Assembly (NCBI GenBank): GCA_031289165.1
Contig: JAITPZ010000023.1
Span: forward strand, 1 to 11,207
Length of the DNA stretch: 11,207 nt
Source: Synergistaceae bacterium
Lineage (GTDB): Bacteria > Synergistota > Synergistia > Synergistales > Aminobacteriaceae
Direction: 5' to 3'
A program made the translations under genes and the position numbers. A model generated the notes under the pieces. The model was not told the DNA's origin. It saw nothing but the letters and a program-made list of their open reading frames with translations, and searched no databases. Shown piece after piece: positions 6,648-11,207 of this stretch (position 1 is the first letter of the stretch; every line of letters starts with the position of its first letter).

Positions 6648-8227
6648 GCGCAGGACAAAATCTCAGAACAATCGAAAACGCGCTTTCGCGGGCGGTGCCC
6701 GTCGAAGTTCCGGGGTTGAGAAAATACGGCCCCTACGTTTCCCCCTTCGCGTACCTCGAGCGGCAAATCTCCGCCCCGGCGAAAGGCGGTTTCCCCCTTC
6801 GGCTCAGGGAACCGCGACACGACAAGGTGACGGACGACATCAAAAAAGCCGTAGAGAGATCGGGGCTCGAAAATGGGATGACGATCTCCTTTCATCACCA
6901 TCTGCGCAACGGAGACGCGGTCATTCCAAAAATTCTTCAGGCTCTTGCGGAGATGGGATTCAGGGATCTCGCTCTGGCCCCCAGCTCGCTTCCCGACAGC
7001 CACGACATGGTGGCCGACTGTATGCGCAGCGGCCTCGTCTCCCGCCTCTTTTCCTCCGGGGCACGCGGAGAGGTAGGCCGGGCGATATCGGCCGGGGAGC
7101 TGGACGTTCCCGTCATCCTGCGGAGTCACGGCGGAAGGGTCCGCGCCATCGAGCAGGGGGATATTCAGATCGACGTGGCGTTCCTCGCCGCTCCCGCCTG
7201 CGACAGGTACGGCAACATGACGGGCAGCGCCGGGCGGTCGGCCTGCGGTTCGCTGGGGTACGCCCAGGTGGACGCGCGTCACGCGCGCCACGTGATCGCC
7301 GTGACCGACAACCTGGAGGATTATCCCCTGCATCCCCGAATCTCGATTCCGCAGTATCTCGTGGACCAGGTGCTCGTCGTCGACAGCATCGGGGACCCTT
7401 CGAAGATCGCCACCGGCGCAGCCCGCATCAGCCGTAACCCCGTGGATCTCCGCATCGCCCGCAACGCCTTCGACCTGATCGCGGCCTCCGGGCTTCTGAC
7501 GAACGGCTGTTCCTTTCAGGTGGGGGCGGGCGGGGCCAGCCTCGCCGTCGCGGCCTGTGTGAAGGACTACATGGCCGAGAAAAAGATCCGGGGAAGTTTC
7601 GGACTGGGCGGAATGTCCGGGTACATGATCGAGATGCTGGAGCAGGGTTACTTCGAGGCAATGCTCGACGTTCAGAGTTTCGACAGATCGGTGACGGACT
7701 CCATGACGCGCAACGCCAGCCACATCGAAATCGACGCCTCCTGTTACGCGAACCCCTTCAACAGGGGCTGCGTCGCCCATAACCTGGACATCGTGGTCCT
7801 GGCGGCGCTGGACATCGACCTCGACTTCAACATCGACGTCCAGACGGGGCATGACGGCGTTCTGAGGGGCGCCATCGGCGGCCATCCGGACACGGCCGCG
7901 GGCGCGAAGCTCGCCGTGGTCGCGGCGCCGTCGTTCCGCGGCGGAGTCCCTACCATTAAGGAGAGCGTGACGACCGTCTGCACGCCGGGGGAGACGGTCG
8001 ACGCCTTCGTCACGGAGCGTGGAATCTGCATCAACCCCAAACGGGAGGATCTTCTGGAGTGCGCGCGAAACGCGCGCCTGCCCGTGAAGGATATCCGCGC
8101 CCTCAGGACCGAGGTGGAGAAACTGACCGGCGTCCCCGACGCCCCGGAGTTCGACCGAAACCGCATCGTCGCCCTCGTGGAATACCGCGACGGGACGCTG
8201 CTCGACAGCGTCTACAGGGTGAAGTAG
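6644..8227 (+). CDS. citF: Citrate lyase alpha subunit (citrate:acetyl-ACP transferase)
   Basis: CitF exchanges the acetyl group on CitD for citrate, forming citryl-ACP for CitE. It belongs to the CoA-transferase superfamily. It has 527 residues, slightly longer than the usual 505-520. Recognisable blocks are GPYVSPFAY (29-37), ISFHHHLRNGD (81-91), APSSLPDSH (112-120), FQVGAGGASLAV (291-302), GHDGVLRGAIGGHPDTAAGAKL (402-423 region) and TERGICINP (457-465). The start is GTG 6644, which overlaps the citE stop (GTGA) and has AGGAGG 7 nt upstream. Earlier in-frame starts lie inside citE. The stop is followed by a small hairpin at 8243-8261 and then the thrS leader. No citX or citG follows, although these are common downstream partners. 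Confidence 0.95.
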   Translation: MSAGQNLRTIENALSRAVPVEVPGLRKYGPYVSPFAYLERQISAPAKGGFPLRLREPRHDKVTDDIKKAVERSGLENGMTISFHHHLRNGDAVIPKILQALAEMGFRDLALAPSSLPDSHDMVADCMRSGLVSRLFSSGARGEVGRAISAGELDVPVILRSHGGRVRAIEQGDIQIDVAFLAAPACDRYGNMTGSAGRSACGSLGYAQVDARHARHVIAVTDNLEDYPLHPRISIPQYLVDQVLVVDSIGDPSKIATGAARISRNPVDLRIARNAFDLIAASGLLTNGCSFQVGAGGASLAVAACVKDYMAEKKIRGSFGLGGMSGYMIEMLEQGYFEAMLDVQSFDRSVTDSMTRNASHIEIDASCYANPFNRGCVAHNLDIVVLAALDIDLDFNIDVQTGHDGVLRGAIGGHPDTAAGAKLAVVAAPSFRGGVPTIKESVTTVCTPGETVDAFVTERGICINPKREDLLECARNARLPVKDIRALRTEVEKLTGVPDAPEFDRNRIVALVEYRDGTLLDSVYRVK

Positions 8228-8242
8228 CGGACACAGGGCACG

Positions 8243-8261
8243 GAGAGAGGGCAACTCTCTC
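8243..8261 (+). other. Short hairpin after citF
   Basis: GAGAGAG, a 5-nt loop and CTCTCTC form a perfect 7-bp stem 15 nt after the citF stop. No T-run follows, so it is not a standard intrinsic terminator. It may mark or protect the 3' end of the citDEF message. Confidence 0.35.
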
Positions 8262-8268
8262 GCAACTC

Positions 8269-8297
8269 TTGTGTGAAAGGCGATTCGGTGTTATCCT
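8269..8297 (+). promoter_or_regulatory. Possible promoter of the thrS leader
   Basis: TTGTGT (8269-8274), 17 nt, then TATCCT (8292-8297) is a modest sigma70 match. It would start transcription near 8304, just upstream of the T-box stem I. GATAAT at 8302-8307 is a better -10 box but has no -35 at a suitable distance. Confidence 0.4.
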
Positions 8298-8303
8298 TTC
8301 CGA

Positions 8304-8580
8304 TAATTGAATACGCGCGATGAAGAGGAAGAGTAGCTTCGACATATGTGGCGCACAGAGAGACGGGATCGCGGCTGAGAATTCCGTCGCGTCGCGGAAG
8401 TGAATACCCCCTCGGAGCGGGCGTCGAAACCGGGTTCGCGCGAATCGGGATAAGACGTCGGGGAGCCGCCCCTTACAGCGGCTTTGAGTGCCGGATCGTT
8501 TTGATTCGGAAATGGAGTGGAACCGCGACAAACGTGCGCCCACGTCGTCTCCATATGTGAGAGGACGTGGGCGTTTTATA
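8304..8580 (+). ncRNA. T-box riboswitch in the thrS leader
   Basis: T-box leaders bind an uncharged tRNA and switch off a terminator. The signature TGGAACCGCG (8518-8527) fits the TGGNACCGCG T-box exactly. An antiterminator can form: GGAG (8514-8517) with CTCC (8549-8552) and CGAC (8526-8529) with GTCG (8544-8547). The TGGA that contacts the tRNA NCCA end is then left in the bulge. Upstream, stem I shows AGTA (8332-8335), an AGAGAG element near 8357-8362 and GAATACC on its 3' side (8402-8408). ACC at 8406-8408 is a threonine codon, but TAC directly after GAA is also possible. A stem III-like hairpin pairs 8464-8469 with 8478-8483. Stem limits are approximate; the T-box, antiterminator and terminator are clear. 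Confidence 0.9.
8537..8580 (+). terminator. Regulated terminator of the thrS T-box
   Basis: CGCCCACGTC (8537-8546) pairs perfectly with GACGTGGGCG (8564-8573). Past a G-G mismatch, TCTC pairs with GAGA around a 7-nt loop, and TTTTATA follows. The 5' arm shares bases with the 3' strand of the antiterminator, so the two folds exclude each other. Confidence 0.9.
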
Positions 8581-8604
8581 TTTTGAATTCAGGAGATGGT
8601 GGAG

Positions 8605-10590
8605 ATGGTGAAGTTTGAGGGAAGCGACGGGAAATCCTGTGAATTTCGGGCGGACTCGGTGAAGATGTCCGAGGTTCTTTCCGAGCTGGGGCTTTTGAAG
8701 GGCTCCGGTGTGAAGAAGGTTCTGGCGGGGAAGCTGGACGGGGAACTGCTGGACCTCGAACGGGCGCTCTCGCGGGGAGGGCGCATCGAGGCCGTTTCGG
8801 CGGAATCGGAGGAAGGGCTCGACATCATGCGCCACTCCTGCGCGCACCTGATGGCGCAGGCGATCGAGAAGCTCTGGCCGGGCGCGAAGTTCGGCATCGG
8901 CCCCTGCATTAAGGACGGATTTTACTACGATATCGACGTGCCGGTCACCCTGACGGATCAGGATCTCCCCGCGATCGAGGAGGAGATGCGGAAACTCGCG
9001 GGCGCGGCCCTGAAGGTCGAGCGTGTGGAAATGGCGAAGGACGAGGCTCTGAAGTTTTTCGGGGAACGGGGCGACACCTACAAGGTCGAGCTGATTTCGG
9101 AGCTGGACGTTCCGGGAGTGTCGCTCTACAGGCAGGGCGACTACGTGGATCTGTGTCGCGGCCCTCACGTTCCGGATACCTCCTGTCTCCGGAACTTCAA
9201 ACTTCTCTCCATCGCCGGCGCGTACTGGCGCGGAGACGAAAAGAACGTGATGCTGACCCGCATTTACGGCACCGCCTTCGCTGCTCCGGACGCGTTGAAG
9301 GAGCACCTTCGACGCATCGAGGAGGCGAAGCTGCGCGACCATCGCAAACTGGGCAGGGAACTGGACCTCTTCAGCCTTCACGACGAGGGGCAGGGATTCC
9401 CGTTCTTCCATCCGAAGGGCATGGCGATCATCAACACGCTGCTGGACTTCTGGAGGAAGGAGCACATGAAGCGCGGCTACGAGGAGATTCGGACCCCTCT
9501 GATTCTGGACCGTTCCCTGTGGCTGCAGTCCGGACACTGGGATCACTACAAGGAAAACATGTACTTTACGGAGATTGACGAAAAGCCCTTCGCCGTGAAA
9601 CCGATGAACTGTCCGGGCGGGATGCTGGTCTACAGAACCCAGATCCGCAGTTACCGCGACCTGCCGCTTCGCATGGCGGAGCTGGGCATCGTCCATCGCC
9701 ACGAGCGCAGCGGCGCCCTGCACGGCCTGATGCGCGTGCGCTGCTTCACGCAGGACGACGCGCACCTGTACTGCACCCCCGAGCAGGTCAGGAAGGAAGT
9801 CGTCGGCATCATGGACCTGTGCGACTACATCTACAGAGAGGTATTCGGCTTCAGCTATCATATCGAGCTGTCGACGCGTCCGGAGAACTCCATGGGCACT
9901 GCCGAGCAGTGGGCTGTGGCGGAGGACGCCCTGAAGGGCGCGTTGGAGTCCACCGGGGTGAAATACCGCATCAACGAGGGCGACGGAGCGTTCTATGGGC
10001 CAAAGATCGACTTTCACCTGGAGGACTGCATCGGCAGAACCTGGCAGTGCGGCACGATTCAGCTCGATTTCCAGATGCCGGAACGTTTCGAGCTGGCCTA
10101 CGTCGGAGCCGACGGAAAGGAGCATCGCCCCATCATGCTCCATCGCACGGTCCTCGGCAGCATCGAGCGCTTCCTCGGCATCCTGATCGAAAACTACGCC
10201 GGGGCCTTCCCGTTCTGGATCGCGCCCGTGCAGGTGAAGCTGATCCCGATTCAGACTCAGGGGAACGCGTCCCCCGAGAATCCCGAAAAGACGGAGTCGC
10301 ACGAGGCATACGTCCGCGACCTGGCCGCGACGTTCAAATCCTGGGGGCTCCGGGTCGAGATTGACAACCGGGACGAGAAGCTGGGCAGGCGGATAAGGGA
10401 CGCGCAGCTCCAAAAGGTTCCCTACATGATCGTCATCGGCGACAGAGAGGTCGAAACGAAGGTCGTGGCGGTGCGCGAGCGCAGCAGAGGCGACCTCGGC
10501 AGCATGTCCCTGGAGGAGTTCCGCTCAATCCTGAACGCGGAGTTCAACCCCTTGAAGGAAACGACCCCCCCAAAGGTCGCCGCAGACTGA
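8605..10590 (+). CDS. thrS: Threonyl-tRNA synthetase
   Basis: ThrS charges tRNA-Thr with threonine in the cytoplasm and edits mischarged serine. It has 661 residues and the full bacterial architecture. Residues 1-63 are the TGS domain. The editing domain follows, with HSCAH (H77, H81) and CRGPH (C184, H188). The class II core has zinc ligands C336 (MNCPGG), H387 (DDAH) and H513 (MLHRT), and the motif 2 RHERSG at 365-370. The anticodon-binding domain runs from about 565 to 645. About ten extra residues (551-564, rich in N, P, E) sit between core and anticodon domain. I chose ATG 8605 because AGGAG lies 9 nt upstream; an ATG at 8596 would abut that AGGAG. Expression should follow uncharged tRNA-Thr through the T-box leader. 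Confidence 0.97.
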   Translation: MVKFEGSDGKSCEFRADSVKMSEVLSELGLLKGSGVKKVLAGKLDGELLDLERALSRGGRIEAVSAESEEGLDIMRHSCAHLMAQAIEKLWPGAKFGIGPCIKDGFYYDIDVPVTLTDQDLPAIEEEMRKLAGAALKVERVEMAKDEALKFFGERGDTYKVELISELDVPGVSLYRQGDYVDLCRGPHVPDTSCLRNFKLLSIAGAYWRGDEKNVMLTRIYGTAFAAPDALKEHLRRIEEAKLRDHRKLGRELDLFSLHDEGQGFPFFHPKGMAIINTLLDFWRKEHMKRGYEEIRTPLILDRSLWLQSGHWDHYKENMYFTEIDEKPFAVKPMNCPGGMLVYRTQIRSYRDLPLRMAELGIVHRHERSGALHGLMRVRCFTQDDAHLYCTPEQVRKEVVGIMDLCDYIYREVFGFSYHIELSTRPENSMGTAEQWAVAEDALKGALESTGVKYRINEGDGAFYGPKIDFHLEDCIGRTWQCGTIQLDFQMPERFELAYVGADGKEHRPIMLHRTVLGSIERFLGILIENYAGAFPFWIAPVQVKLIPIQTQGNASPENPEKTESHEAYVRDLAATFKSWGLRVEIDNRDEKLGRRIRDAQLQKVPYMIVIGDREVETKVVAVRERSRGDLGSMSLEEFRSILNAEFNPLKETTPPKVAAD

Positions 10591-10651
10591 CGAGGGCGAC
10601 GCGAAAAGTGAAACAGGATGCCGGATGTTACAAAGATCGTAAAGTTCGGGA

Positions 10652-10682
10652 GGCGGAGAGAACGCGCCGGCCAATCTCCGCC
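10652..10682 (+). terminator. Hairpin downstream of thrS, possible terminator
   Basis: GGCGGAGA and TCTCCGCC form a perfect 8-bp GC-rich stem around a 15-nt loop, 61 nt after the thrS stop. The following sequence (CCCTGAGCTTTAAT) lacks a strong T-run, so an intrinsic terminator is only plausible. The rest of 10591-10776 holds a weak 5-bp hairpin (GAGCT/AGCTC, 10687-10702) and no supported gene. Confidence 0.4.
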
Positions 10683-10776
10683 CCCTGAGCTTTAATCAGC
10701 TCTTTCCAGCGAGCGGCCGCTATCCCGTTTTCATCCCGGATATACGCTTTTACCTCCGTTTCACATCCGGTGCTAA

Positions 10777-10958
10777 GAGCCTGTCTAAAAACTCCTATCT
10801 GTGATGTATATTAATGGTCAAAGCATACACAGATGGGAGAGGATCAATGTGCGTCAGGCATATGGCAGTGATGTAAGCAGGGAACAGTTTGTCGCAATCT
10901 CACAGGAGCTGGAATCCACAAAGAAGAAGACACGGCCACGCAAGGTGGATCTTTATGA
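10777..10958 (+). mobile_element. Left-end fragment of an IS5-type insertion sequence
   Basis: GAGCCTGTCTAAAAACTC (10777-10794) resembles the terminal inverted repeat of IS5-superfamily elements. It is directly preceded by TAA, which fits the TNA target of several members. The transposase start lies about 70 nt inside, as expected for a left end. Homology to the transposase ends near 10958, where an unrelated sequence begins. No right end is visible in the window, so the element is a remnant. The subgroup is a guess from memory. Confidence 0.65.
10792..10839 (+). repeat. Inverted repeat covering the transposase ribosome site
   Basis: CTCCTATCTGTG (10792-10803) and CACAGATGGGAG (10828-10839) pair over 12 positions with one G-U. 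The right arm includes part of the GGGAGAGG ribosome site for the GTG at 10849. It lies just inside the IS end, so a transcript entering from outside would fold and hide that site. Confidence 0.6.
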
Positions 10959-10986
10959 GCTCAAATTCCCATCAAAGTGTAGCTAG
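10849..10986 (+). pseudogene. N-terminal fragment of an IS5-type transposase
   Basis: From GTG 10849 the translation reads VRQAYGSDVSREQF, then LESTKKKTRPRKVDLYE. This matches the N-terminus of IS5-superfamily transposases (typically SREQF, ARKKTRPR.VDLYDV). The usual continuation, a GCQWRMLP block and then the DDE catalytic domain, is missing. After Glu37 the frame enters unrelated DNA and stops after eight more residues (LKFPSKCS). A full transposase has roughly 240-270 residues, so this 45-residue piece is dead. GGGAGAGG about 7 nt upstream is a plausible ribosome site. Confidence 0.75.
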
Positions 10987-11207
10987 GTCAGCCTGCCGTT
11001 TGAGTCCTGAAGGCTCTGAAGATTGCTCGCTAGGCTTTGGTCTGGGCGGACATGACAGCTCCGTAGGGTCTGAGAAGCGGGTCTTGCGATACGTCCCAAG
11101 CCGCATCATTATCTCCGCCAGTGAGTAGTGGCGTGCAAGCCTGTCTTCCTTTGGCACGTCTTGGCGGTTTTCCCAGGCATCGCTTAATACGACCCTGATT
11201 CGGGCAG
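10972..11207 (-). CDS. Unidentified partial reading frame entering from the right edge
   Basis: A frame is open from the window edge (11207) to a TGA at 10974-10972, about 77 residues without a start. A GTG at 11157 is the first in-window start codon noted, but the true start probably lies outside. The N-terminal half looks protein-like and charged, with DAWENRQDVPKEDRLARHY and SLAEIMMRLGTYRKTRFSDP. The tail is rich in Pro, Ser and Glu. I do not recognise the family. Its end abuts the broken IS, so it may be the C-terminus of another transposase or of a gene whose arrival cut the IS. It could also be a chance frame. Confidence 0.3.
   Translation of the reverse strand, partial: ARIRVVLSDAWENRQDVPKEDRLARHYSLAEIMMRLGTYRKTRFSDPTELSCPPRPKPSEQSSEPSGLKRQADLATL

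Noticed and set aside
6617..8254. Long minus-strand open frame opposite citF
   Set aside because: Antisense shadow; composition is rich in Arg, His, Gly and Val as expected from a mirrored GC-rich gene, and citF is clearly real.
8473..10413. Very long minus-strand open frame opposite thrS
   Set aside because: Antisense shadow of thrS, produced by GC-rich third codon positions; the sense strand carries every ThrS motif.
1..11207. CRISPR array, tRNA or rRNA genes, toxin-antitoxin or defence genes
   Set aside because: No spaced direct repeats, cloverleaf-like genes, rRNA-like stretches or defence-type proteins were seen in the window.

Overview
This window looks like a piece of a GC-rich, anaerobic, fermentative bacterial chromosome. 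The coding DNA is visibly GC-rich, the ribosome binding sites are strong AGGAGG types, and the sigma70-like promoters are conventional. A T-box riboswitch precedes thrS. Citrate lyase genes sit beside a tripartite tricarboxylate transporter (TTT), with no aerobic pathway in sight. Synergistota or a GC-rich Clostridia-like lineage would fit. That placement is inference and was not tested against any database.

Layout. (1) 16-399, minus: a decayed, N-terminally truncated Pin/Hin-type serine recombinase. (2) 359-5279, minus: a likely operon in the order GntR regulator, tctC (periplasmic binding protein), tctB and tctA (membrane subunits), citC (citrate lyase ligase). A terminator-like hairpin lies between tctC and tctB. 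(3) 5280-5454: a divergent control region. It holds two overlapping sigma70-like promoters that face each other and a nearly concentric pair of inverted repeats. (4) 5455-8227, plus: citD-citE-citF, the three citrate lyase subunits, joined by 4-nt ATGA/GTGA overlaps. (5) 8228-8604: a T-box leader with a recognisable T-box, antiterminator and competing terminator. (6) 8605-10590: thrS. (7) 10591-10776: a non-coding spacer with a hairpin. (8) 10777-11207: the left end of an IS5-type insertion sequence with a truncated transposase, abutting an unidentified reading frame on the minus strand that runs off the window.

How it works together. TctC would capture a tricarboxylate, most simply citrate, outside the membrane, and TctAB would import it. 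CitDEF would cleave it to acetate and oxaloacetate, and CitC would activate the lyase by acetylating the prosthetic group on CitD. The FadR-type GntR protein, encoded first in the transporter operon, is the obvious candidate to control both directions from the shared promoter. The genes that make and attach the prosthetic group (citX, citG) and an oxaloacetate decarboxylase are not present here. The transporter operon ends directly in recombinase debris, so downstream genes may have been lost or lie elsewhere. Mobile-element remnants flank both sides of the block, while thrS is ordinary core genome.
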